Shown one piece after another: positions 7,879 through 14,651 of a DNA stretch of 17,664 nucleotides. Position 1 is the stretch's first letter, and each line of letters begins with the position of its first letter. This DNA is from an uncultured Blautia sp. Lineage in GTDB: Bacteria > Bacillota > Clostridia > Lachnospirales > Lachnospiraceae. A model generated the notes under the pieces. The model had not been told where the DNA came from and ran no database searches. It worked only from the letters and a program-made list of their open reading frames with translations. The stretch spans positions 1 to 17,664 of the forward strand of contig CAKRRG010000057.1 in the NCBI GenBank assembly GCA_934394545.1, read 5' to 3'. The position numbers and the translations under genes were made by a program.

Positions 7879-8516
7879 TTTCTTCCCCCTTTCAACACTT
7901 CAGGGCTGTCATATGTCGGAACATTTATAATGCCATGTTCTACAACAGCGTGATACAGCGACAATTGTGGCTTAACTTTTTTTCTTATCTCGCAATCATG
8001 AAGATCAAAAATATCATAAACCATTAATCCCCCATCCATATTGATGTCAATTGCCTCCTTACTTCCATCACTTTCCTCAAAATAAGCTGTGAACTCTCTT
8101 ACCCCAAGGGATGGCTGGTAATAACATTTTCCATTTCTTATTCTTCTGTAAGCCTGATCATATAGTTGCTGCTCTCTGCCTTTGAAATCAGGTCTTGGAC
8201 AAATAGATGCTGTTATCCGATATCTTACGTCCTTTAACGCTACAGTCTGTCTTTGTGTCCTTTCTTCGTCTGTATAAATTACTTTATTATTAACTCTTGT
8301 TTTCACTTCATTCCGCTTAAAACTAATATATTGAATCGGATTTAATATTTCAATCCGATCAATCTGCCAATAAAATTCCACTGGCTTGCTATAGATAGCA
8401 GATAATATTCCTCTACATGCCGATGGGGTTGGAAAGGGATATGTCAAACGTTCCACTTTTGCATAAGGCGGTGTGAAGCATGCAAAGTCCCCCCAAATTT
8501 CAATTGATATCGCCAT
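7872..8516 (-). CDS. cas5: CRISPR-associated protein Cas5d, crRNA-processing endoribonuclease
   Basis: In type I-C, which lacks Cas6, Cas5d cuts the repeat RNA at the 3' base of its hairpin and then stays bound to the 5' handle in Cascade. The 214-residue protein opens ISIEIWGDFACFTPPYAKVE and has the PTPSACRGILSAIYSKP helix at 29-45. Tyr42 there aligns with catalytic Tyr46 of the Bacillus halodurans enzyme. The GK-HY catalytic segment of that enzyme (Lys116, His117) appears here as GKCYY, so Lys130 is kept but the histidine is Cys131. The alignment is by eye. The ATG lies after an AAGGAG/AAGGAAG-rich leader. The gene is separated from cas3 by 159 bases that include a hairpin. Confidence 0.95.
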   Translation of the reverse strand: MAISIEIWGDFACFTPPYAKVERLTYPFPTPSACRGILSAIYSKPVEFYWQIDRIEILNPIQYISFKRNEVKTRVNNKVIYTDEERTQRQTVALKDVRYRITASICPRPDFKGREQQLYDQAYRRIRNGKCYYQPSLGVREFTAYFEESDGSKEAIDINMDGGLMVYDIFDLHDCEIRKKVKPQLSLYHAVVEHGIINVPTYDSPEVLKGGRKC

Positions 8517-8675
8517 TCAAATCACTTCCTTCTCCTTTTATTTGGCAATATGGGGCTGATAAATCAGCCCCATACACACGCATAAATAATTAATGTATTT
8601 CAATTCCCAGCAAATCACATATTATGGCATTCGTTTTTGCTGTCATATTTATTATATATAAGTTACATCTTCACG
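8517..8675 (-). other. cas3-cas5 intergenic region with a 10-bp hairpin
   Basis: This is the only long gap inside the cas operon. It holds a perfect inverted repeat TGGGGCTGAT-AA-ATCAGCCCCA (8551-8572), in practice an 8-bp stem with an ATAAAT-type loop. On the transcribed strand no U-run follows, so it is not a normal terminator; an mRNA-stability or protein-binding element is more likely. Upstream in the transcript, 8608-8597 (GGGAATTGAAAT) equals the last 12 bases of the degenerate repeat at 2100. No open frame of note is present. Confidence 0.7.
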
Positions 8676-10928
8676 TCAACAGAAAATCAAATTATTCTCC
8701 TCACATTTTTTATTCTTCTCGCAGAACTGCAGTCCCATATCCTCCCGATACATATACTCATACTGCATACGCAAAACATAATATTCTGACTCTACTTTTT
8801 GCTTTCTCCTTCTGTCAAAATAATAAATTTGCTCACAATACTTCTCTATATCTTTTTCAAATGTATTGACAGTAATTTCCGCTGCATGTTTTACCAGTCC
8901 AGGCGTTAAATTACCATTAAGCATCTCTTCTCTTACATTTCTATATAGCGACATGCTTTTATTAAAAGGAACAATAACTTTTTTGCCCTGATTCTCAATT
9001 AATTTATACTCTTTAGCAATTTTCTCATAATTTCGCTCTTCGATTGCTTCTGTTAAAGCCACTTTATCTTTTGCATACTCGCTAAAAAGTATCTCATAAT
9101 AGTTTGATATACAGTTTGGATTATTAATATCTATATTTTCTCTTGATAGAATCTCTTTTACAACAATTGCTGCATTCTGATACCATTTATCCGGCGGATA
9201 CAAACTTCCTTCCACTTTGGGTTCAAAAACTATTACTCTTCCAACTTTCTGATTTCCACTCCTGTTACATCTTCCTGCTGCCTGAATAATAGCTTCCAGA
9301 GGTGCCAAGGCTCTGTATAAAACATCAAAGTCCAAATCCACACCAGCTTCAATACATTGTGTGGAAACCACTTTACATGGCAGCCCCCTACTTTGCCTTT
9401 CCTTTATCTTTCTTATAATTTCGCTTCGATGCTTTGGACATAGGTCTGTCGTCAGGAAGAAAATTTTCTCTGGATCACAATTGTCATTTTTTAGGAATTT
9501 AAATAATTCAACAGCATGCCTGCGAAGATTTACAATCACGCAAACATTTTCTTCTTTTTCCATTTCTTTTGCTATGTTTCTCAGTGGAATCTGTCGTTCA
9601 ACTTTCCATTCTACTTGTGTTCTTTTTAGCTTTTCGTACATTATTGAATATTCCGGCACAATTTCAGTTGGCATCCAGGATACTCCCTGTATATATTTAA
9701 ATTCTGGCTGTGTAGCAGTGGAAAAGACCATAGTACAATAATATTTGGCACACAATGTATTTACAGCATTTAAAGTTGCTGACAACAAATTTGATGGTAA
9801 ACTCTGTGCCTCATCAAACAAAATAATACTATTCGCAATATTATGTAGTTTACGGCAATCTGTTGGTTTTTGTGCAAACAATGCCTGAAAAAATTTAACT
9901 GAAGTAGTTATAATAAAAGGGGATTCCCATCGTTCCGCAAATTCACGCTGTCTGTCATCAAGTTCACTTTGGCTATGATCCTGTAAAATTTCCAGAATAA
10001 TCTTTGAATAAACCTCATAGCTCTGTTCAGTCAATGCAAGGAAGGGCAGTACAAGTATAATCCGTTTTTTCTCATATTTTACCGCATGTCGCAACGCAAA
10101 ATGCAACAATGCCAATGTCTTTCCAGTTCCCGTAGGTGCTGTAAGTGTAAATAAACCTTCTTTTAATTCACCAGCCTCTCCACAACGCTCAAATAATAAA
10201 TCACGAATTTTGTTTACCTTTTCCGCTCCCTTTCCTTTCTTTTTCAGTTCTTTTCTATACTCATATAAACGATTCAAATACTCCGCAGCTTCGAAATTTA
10301 ACGGTTTTTGCAGTTCATTCTCTGAGGAAACTGTATAATCAGCATCTACCAAGCAAGAAAATAACATACGAGTATGTAACATTGAATATATAGATTCATT
10401 AATTTCTTCCATTTTCTTCATTTTTTCTATTTTTAGATCTTCTGATAAAAATTCTGGAAAATCGTTAAAAAACGCATTTGATGCTTGTTTATATTGTTTC
10501 TGTCCTGCTAATGCCGCATTCTTTCCACAGTTACACACTACAGGCTTATCCTCCAAGAGACTATGTTTTAAATATGTTTCCAAATAGTCATAACCAATAA
10601 GACCATCATGATGTCCATTTATTGCTTCTATAACTGCCCGATAACCAGACTGAACCATCTTTTCTACAAGCAGACAGTACAATAATGCTGCCCCACAAAG
10701 TGCATGGTCGATATGAGTACATGTTCCCTCTAACACTCCTTTAAAACTTTCGCTATATTTCCCAAAATCATGCAATTTCCCACATAATTCTGCTGCTCTT
10801 TTATTATCGATCTGCTCTCCAAATTCCCCTGCCATTTCACTAACTTTTTTCAAATGATCACACAATAATTCCTGCGTTCCATCTTTTCGCTTTGACTTGG
10901 CATAATATAATTTGTTTTTATCATTCAT
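8676..10928 (-). CDS. cas3: CRISPR-associated nuclease-helicase Cas3, type I-C
   Basis: Cas3 is recruited by target-bound Cascade and unwinds and degrades the DNA. This 750-residue protein has an N-terminal HD nuclease domain: His25 (CDHLKKV), the His53-Asp54 pair (KLHDFGK), HIDHA at 72-76, GHHDG at 105-109 and VDADY at 194-198. The superfamily 2 helicase follows: Walker A APTGTGKT at 264-271, the DEAQ box at 372-375, STATQP at 403-408, STQCIEAGVDLDFD at 522-535 and motif VI QAAGRCNRSG at 549-558. All are intact, and the length matches single-chain Cas3 of type I-C. The ATG at 10928 follows an AAAGGGA element about 11 bases upstream. It is the first gene of the cas operon. Confidence 0.98.
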   Translation of the reverse strand: MNDKNKLYYAKSKRKDGTQELLCDHLKKVSEMAGEFGEQIDNKRAAELCGKLHDFGKYSESFKGVLEGTCTHIDHALCGAALLYCLLVEKMVQSGYRAVIEAINGHHDGLIGYDYLETYLKHSLLEDKPVVCNCGKNAALAGQKQYKQASNAFFNDFPEFLSEDLKIEKMKKMEEINESIYSMLHTRMLFSCLVDADYTVSSENELQKPLNFEAAEYLNRLYEYRKELKKKGKGAEKVNKIRDLLFERCGEAGELKEGLFTLTAPTGTGKTLALLHFALRHAVKYEKKRIILVLPFLALTEQSYEVYSKIILEILQDHSQSELDDRQREFAERWESPFIITTSVKFFQALFAQKPTDCRKLHNIANSIILFDEAQSLPSNLLSATLNAVNTLCAKYYCTMVFSTATQPEFKYIQGVSWMPTEIVPEYSIMYEKLKRTQVEWKVERQIPLRNIAKEMEKEENVCVIVNLRRHAVELFKFLKNDNCDPEKIFFLTTDLCPKHRSEIIRKIKERQSRGLPCKVVSTQCIEAGVDLDFDVLYRALAPLEAIIQAAGRCNRSGNQKVGRVIVFEPKVEGSLYPPDKWYQNAAIVVKEILSRENIDINNPNCISNYYEILFSEYAKDKVALTEAIEERNYEKIAKEYKLIENQGKKVIVPFNKSMSLYRNVREEMLNGNLTPGLVKHAAEITVNTFEKDIEKYCEQIYYFDRRRKQKVESEYYVLRMQYEYMYREDMGLQFCEKNKKCEENNLIFC

Positions 10929-10983
10929 TTTTATTTATTCCCTTTATATCATCTGTAAAATCGCATATTTTATCATTATTTTC

Positions 10984-11012
10984 ATAATATATTCAGCTAC
11001 ACTTTTCGTCAA
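10984..11012 (-). promoter_or_regulatory. Promoter of the cas operon
   Basis: On the minus strand TTGACG (11012-11007) and TATTAT (10989-10984) are 17 bp apart, each one base from sigma-A consensus. Transcription would begin near 10977, giving a leader of about 50 bases before cas3. The operator-like inverted repeat at 11059-11093 lies 46 bp upstream of the -35 box. Confidence 0.75.
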
Positions 11013-11058
11013 TAACTAATATGATTTACATTTTCACTTCTATCTTCAAAAGAATATT

Positions 11059-11093
11059 TCGGCTGATCTTGCATATAATATAAAATCAGCCGA
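11059..11093. promoter_or_regulatory. Operator-like inverted repeat 1
   Basis: TCGGCTGAT (11059-11067) and ATCAGCCGA (11085-11093) are perfect 9-bp arms around 17 bp that contain TATAATATAAA. A T-run follows on the plus strand, but no plus-strand gene lies to the left for it to terminate. It sits between the two divergent promoters and has the same TCGGCT-N23-AGCCGA geometry as the second repeat. Confidence 0.55.
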
Positions 11094-11101
11094 TTTTTCT
11101 C

Positions 11102-11130
11102 TTGAAACACGTTTTGTTTTCGGCTAAAAT
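11102..11130 (+). promoter_or_regulatory. Promoter of the ATPase gene
   Basis: TTGAAA (11102-11107) and TAAAAT (11125-11130) are separated by 17 bp. The -10 box overlaps the left arm of inverted repeat 2, so a protein bound there would block transcription. The leader would be about 30 bases. Confidence 0.75.
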
Positions 11131-11155
11131 ATATTTATAGTACATATTAGCCGAA
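11119..11155. promoter_or_regulatory. Operator-like inverted repeat 2
   Basis: TTCGGCTAA (11119-11127) and TTAGCCGAA (11147-11155) are perfect 9-bp arms around 19 bp. The left arm covers part of the -10 box and the right arm ends directly at the GGAGG ribosome binding site (11156-11160). It could act as DNA operator, as an mRNA hairpin near the ribosome binding site, or both. Confidence 0.55.
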
Positions 11156-11167
11156 GGAGGAATGTTT

Positions 11168-12391
11168 ATGAGTTATATCTCAAGAAGCCTGGAAAGCGTT
11201 GTTGAAGCTGTTACCAAAGAATATCCTGTAGTTTTAGTAACTGGTCCCAGACAGGTGGGAAAGACCACAATGCTGCAGAAATTAATGAAAGACAGCCCCC
11301 GCAGTTATGTTTCACTGGATGATCTGAATGAACGTGACCTTGCCAAAAACGATCCTGAACTTTTTTTACAACTGCATAAACCACCAATCCTCATTGATGA
11401 AGTTCAATATGCGCCTGAATTGTTCACTTATATAAAAATATATGCCGATTCTCACCAGGAACCAGGAGCATTCTGGCTTACCGGCTCTCAGATTTTTAAA
11501 TTAATGAAAGGCGTACAGGAATCTCTTGCAGGAAGAGTAGCGGTATTATCAATGACCTCTCTATCTCAAGCCGAAATATGTGGTGCCCAAATGAGTCCAT
11601 TTAAAGTAGAACTGGATTCATTGGTGTCCAGAGAAAAAGAGCGCACACCAGCTGATACGCGAGAAATATTTGAAAGAATTTATAAAGGTTCCATGCCTGC
11701 AATTGCAAGTGGAAAGAACTCAAATAGTCAGATTTTTTATAGCAGCTATCTGTCCACCTACATTGAGCGTGATGTTAAAGAACTTTCTGATTCCATTGAT
11801 TCACTGAAATTTCTCCGCTTTATGACAGCAGTTGCTGCCAGATGTTCCCAGATGCTGAATATCGCAGAAATTGCCGTTGACGCGGATATTAATCAGAAGC
11901 AGGCAAAAGACTGGCTGCAGATTCTGGAAACTTTAGGAATTATATTTTATCTGCACCCTTATTCAAATAATCTTCTGAAAAGGCTTGTAAAAACACCAAA
12001 ACTTTATTTTTACGACACTGGTCTTGTAAGTCATCTGACACGCTGGAGTAATGCAGAAGTGTTGGAATATGGTGCAATGAACGGAGCTATTCTTGAAAAT
12101 TATGTTGTTTCAGAGATTGAAAAAACCTATTTGAACTGTGGACAAGAACCATATATGTATTACTACCGTGATAAAGACGCCAGAGAAATTGATATTGTTC
12201 TGGAACATGATGGAATGCTGAATCCTCTGGAAATCAAAAAAACCTCTAATCCAGGTTCCGAACTCACTAAAGTATTCGCACTTCTGGACAAGGCTTCTGT
12301 TCCCCGTGGAAAAGGTGCAATTATTTGTATGAAGCCTAGCGTAGGCGTAATCGACAGGGAAAATTACATTGTACCCATTTGGACAATTTAA
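11168..12391 (+). CDS. AAA-family ATPase with C-terminal nuclease-like (DUF4143-type) domain
   Basis: This 407-residue protein has an N-terminal P-loop ATPase: Walker A GPRQVGKTT at 26-34, Walker B ILIDE at 74-78 followed by QYAPELF, and a sensor-like LTGSQ at 104-108. A helical or winged middle section follows. The C-terminal part matches the DUF4143 type, with a PD-(D/E)XK-like pattern: Asp342 in REIDIV and Glu355-x-Lys357 in PLEIKKT. Proteins of this COG1373 class are widespread, and their role is not established. I start at 11168 because GGAGG (11156-11160) is 7 bases away; the ATG at 11162 is only one base from it. It is transcribed divergently from cas3 and shares the inverted-repeat control region. 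That suggests co-regulation but does not prove a CRISPR role. Confidence 0.88.
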   Translation: MSYISRSLESVVEAVTKEYPVVLVTGPRQVGKTTMLQKLMKDSPRSYVSLDDLNERDLAKNDPELFLQLHKPPILIDEVQYAPELFTYIKIYADSHQEPGAFWLTGSQIFKLMKGVQESLAGRVAVLSMTSLSQAEICGAQMSPFKVELDSLVSREKERTPADTREIFERIYKGSMPAIASGKNSNSQIFYSSYLSTYIERDVKELSDSIDSLKFLRFMTAVAARCSQMLNIAEIAVDADINQKQAKDWLQILETLGIIFYLHPYSNNLLKRLVKTPKLYFYDTGLVSHLTRWSNAEVLEYGAMNGAILENYVVSEIEKTYLNCGQEPYMYYYRDKDAREIDIVLEHDGMLNPLEIKKTSNPGSELTKVFALLDKASVPRGKGAIICMKPSVGVIDRENYIVPIWTI

Positions 12392-12408
12392 ATATAACAC
12401 TCTCGCGT

Positions 12409-12451
12409 AAAACAAAATGCCATCACACCGGATACTCCAAGTGTGATGGCA
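12409..12451 (-). terminator. Intrinsic terminator of the sugar-acid operon
   Basis: An 11-bp perfect stem, TGCCATCACAC (12418-12428) and GTGTGATGGCA (12441-12451), has a 12-base loop. On the minus strand it is followed by TTTTGTTTT (12417-12409). It lies 59 bases after the VOC-protein stop. On the plus strand no clean U-run follows, though it may also slow read-through from the ATPase gene. Confidence 0.9.
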
Positions 12452-12510
12452 TATGCCCTTTCTACTGTTTGTGAAGCTAAATAACTCAGTTAAGCGCAGC
12501 AGGTAAAGAA

Positions 12511-12900
12511 TCACAGATACTGGCTGAACTCTATCTTTTCCTTATTCGGTCCCTCAATTGTAAAAAATCTGACACCATTTTCCCAGAATGGTAAAAAATG
12601 GATTATATCCCTGGTGGTATTCAGATCCGCCTGAGCGATCAGTTCATATACTTTTTCGATATCTTTTACATCAATTGCAACGTGATCAATAGCACCTGAT
12701 TCCATTTTTGCGGCTTTATTCTCATAGGTCTCAATTACCAGATTATTCAGCTTGAGGAATGCAACTTTTTCATTTGCTTCCTCATTGACAGTTTGCAAAG
12801 CGACCTCAAATCCAAGCTTTCCATAAAATTCAATGGTTGTTTCTATATCATTTGTGGGAATTCCTACATGCTGAATTCCATTTAACTGCTCCCTTAACAT
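12511..12900 (-). CDS. VOC/glyoxalase-like superfamily protein
   Basis: This 129-residue protein has two beta-alpha-beta-beta-beta modules of the vicinal-oxygen-chelate fold. The first opens GIQHVGIPTNDIETTIEFYGKLGF (about residues 8-31) and the second AIDHVAIDVKDIEKVYEL. Candidate metal ligands in the usual places are His11, the Glu in LVIETYE, the His in AIDHVAI and the Glu in KIEFSQ near the C-terminus. The reaction cannot be named: the family includes isomerases, lyases and dioxygenases. The ATG overlaps the preceding stop by one base (TAATG) after an AGGAGG site, so it belongs to the operon. A role in converting or detoxifying a sugar-acid intermediate is inferred from context only. Confidence 0.85.
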   Translation of the reverse strand: MLREQLNGIQHVGIPTNDIETTIEFYGKLGFEVALQTVNEEANEKVAFLKLNNLVIETYENKAAKMESGAIDHVAIDVKDIEKVYELIAQADLNTTRDIIHFLPFWENGVRFFTIEGPNKEKIEFSQYL

Positions 12901-13160
12901 TATTTTTCCTCCTGCTTTTTCTCATATAACAGCCCGGCTTCGTCCAGCTTTTCTAAAATCTGCTTCTTTTCCACTTCGCTTTCAACTGGAATCTGCAATT
13001 CTCCATATGCAAAATCCGGCAGGCTTAAGACTCCAAGCATGGATTTCGCATCTACTATGTAACGGCCATAACACAAATCCACATCATATGCAATTGCTTC
13101 CGCAATACTGACCAATTTACTTGCATTCTGCATAGTTCCCAATATTACTTTTATTTTCAT
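12900..13160 (-). CDS. HPr-like protein lacking the active-site histidine
   Basis: HPr is the phosphocarrier of the sugar phosphotransferase system. This 86-residue protein fits the HPr fold in size and pattern, with AKSMLGVLSLP at 38-48 matching the HPr segment that carries the regulatory serine (Ser40 here). The region that should hold the HARPA active site reads MQNASKLVSIA (10-20), with no histidine anywhere in the protein. It therefore cannot act as a normal phosphocarrier. I start at 13160 (MKIKVILGTM), after AGGAG at 13175-13171; the in-frame codon at 13181 lies upstream of that site. It is between the permease and VOC genes, with short or no gaps. A regulatory role for the operon or transporter is possible but unproven. 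Confidence 0.8.
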   Translation of the reverse strand: MKIKVILGTMQNASKLVSIAEAIAYDVDLCYGRYIVDAKSMLGVLSLPDFAYGELQIPVESEVEKKQILEKLDEAGLLYEKKQEEK

Positions 13161-13173
13161 CACTTTCACGCTC

Positions 13174-14532
13174 CTACGCAAACAGGCTGATTACAATCGC
13201 ACAGACCAGACCTGTAATTCCAATAATGGTTTCCATCATGGTCCAGGATTTCAAGGTCGTCTTCTCATCAATCTCGAGAAGGGAGCTGACCAGCCAGAAG
13301 CCAGAATCATTTACATGGCTGAAAGCGGTCGCGCCTCCGTTAATGGCACAGACCATAGCTGCCAGATAAAGTGGTGACAGACCTGCTACTCCAGGCATAG
13401 CGGCCATGATTCCGGCTGCCATTGTCATGGCTACCACAGCAGCTCCAACAGATGCGCGGATCAGTGCTGCGATGAGAAAGGCAACCAATACTAACGGAAG
13501 ACCGCTTTTTTCAAGGGCTGGTCCGATAATATTTCCCATGCCGCAGTCCTGAAGCACCCAGCGGATAATTCCACCGCCAGTAATTACCAGAAGAATTTGT
13601 CCTGTAGGACGCAAAGAACGGTCCAGGATTTTCTTTAACTGTTCGCCATCATATCCCTGTTTTTTACCAAGGAAGTACATGGCACACAGCACAGCTATGA
13701 TCAGCGCTACAAATGGAGTTCCCAGAAATTCCAGCACTGGTCTCACTGGATCAATACCAGGAATATAAGTTGAAATTGTGTTACACAAAATCAGTACCAA
13801 TGGTACAAGGATAATACATAACACGGTAGAAAACTTCGGAAGATTTCCTTCTTCGGCTTCCCGAACTTCCTGAATATTTGAAGGAAGTCCTGCATCAATT
13901 TTACTTCCGATAAATTTTGACCATAAAATACCGGCAAAAATCAGTGACAAAATTCCAACTGGCACACCTACTGCGATCATAATGCCAAGATCCACGTTCA
14001 GCATATTTGCCACCAGAACAGAGCCTGCTGATGGCGGAATATATGCAAAGCCTGTGGCAAGTCCAGCCAGAAGAGGGATTACATAATATAAAGTAGATTT
14101 CTTTGTCTTTTTTGCAAGTCCGAATGCCAGTGGAATGAGAATCACCACGCCAGCCTCAAAGAATACGGTTGTACCAACTACCAGCCCTGTGATTCCCAGT
14201 GCAATTCCAGATTTTTTCTCACCGAATTTATTGATCAAAGTCTGGGCAACACATTGCGCACCTCCGGATACTTCCAGGATTCCTCCAAACAAAGAGCCAA
14301 GTCCAATTAACAGGACAATTCCCTGAAGGGTATCCCCCGCACCTTTTTCCACTGTACTTACCAGAGTTGGAACCGGCATTCCGGCTCCAAGTCCAATAAC
14401 CAATGCTGAGATCAGCAGTGATAAAATCGGATGAATCTTAAATTTAATGATAAGAAGCAGAAGCAATATAATTCCTGCTGCTGCCGCGATCAGCAGTCTG
14501 GCTGACTCCGCCGCAAATACCGGTTCTGTCAT
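13174..14532 (-). CDS. GntP-family gluconate/sugar-acid:H+ permease
   Basis: This 452-residue, strongly hydrophobic inner-membrane transporter has about twelve or more membrane segments. It carries GntP-family stretches such as GAGDTLQGIVLLIGLGSLFG, FFEAGVVILIPLAFGLAK, LATGFAYIPPSAGSVLVANM and, near the C-terminus, INGGATAFSHVNDSGFWLV. Family members import gluconate, fructuronate, related sugar acids or D-serine. The neighbouring dehydrogenase favours a sugar acid here, but the exact substrate is not readable. I start at 14532 (MTEPVFAAES), because GGGGAGG lies 9 bases upstream; the ATG at 14559 precedes that site. It follows the dehydrogenase after a gap of about 120 bases and overlaps the HPr-like gene's ribosome binding site. 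Confidence 0.93.
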   Translation of the reverse strand: MTEPVFAAESARLLIAAAAGIILLLLLIIKFKIHPILSLLISALVIGLGAGMPVPTLVSTVEKGAGDTLQGIVLLIGLGSLFGGILEVSGGAQCVAQTLINKFGEKKSGIALGITGLVVGTTVFFEAGVVILIPLAFGLAKKTKKSTLYYVIPLLAGLATGFAYIPPSAGSVLVANMLNVDLGIMIAVGVPVGILSLIFAGILWSKFIGSKIDAGLPSNIQEVREAEEGNLPKFSTVLCIILVPLVLILCNTISTYIPGIDPVRPVLEFLGTPFVALIIAVLCAMYFLGKKQGYDGEQLKKILDRSLRPTGQILLVITGGGIIRWVLQDCGMGNIIGPALEKSGLPLVLVAFLIAALIRASVGAAVVAMTMAAGIMAAMPGVAGLSPLYLAAMVCAINGGATAFSHVNDSGFWLVSSLLEIDEKTTLKSWTMMETIIGITGLVCAIVISLFA

Positions 14533-14559
14533 TTTGTATTTCCTCCCCAAATTTCTCAT

Positions 14560-14651
14560 TCAATAACCTACAGTTAAACAGATAACAACACCCGCATTTT
14601 TACTATCCTACATTCGGGACTTCTCAGCATAGTACATTCCAGATAAATTTA
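14560..14651 (-). other. Short intergenic gap in the sugar-acid operon
   Basis: I see no convincing terminator or promoter between the dehydrogenase stop and the permease leader, only a loose CCCG/CGGG pairing without a U-run. The two genes are probably cotranscribed. Confidence 0.4.

Noticed and set aside
8676..10928. Possible split or damaged Cas3
   Set aside because: One uninterrupted frame carries every HD and helicase motif.
11059..11100. Inverted repeat plus T-run read as an intrinsic terminator on the plus strand
   Set aside because: No plus-strand gene lies upstream to be terminated (cas3 is divergent), the loop is long, and a second repeat of the same geometry overlaps a promoter, so an operator explains it better.
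12110..12514. 134-codon minus-strand frame opposite the ATPase gene
   Set aside because: It is a shadow of the ATPase coding sequence and passes through the operon terminator.
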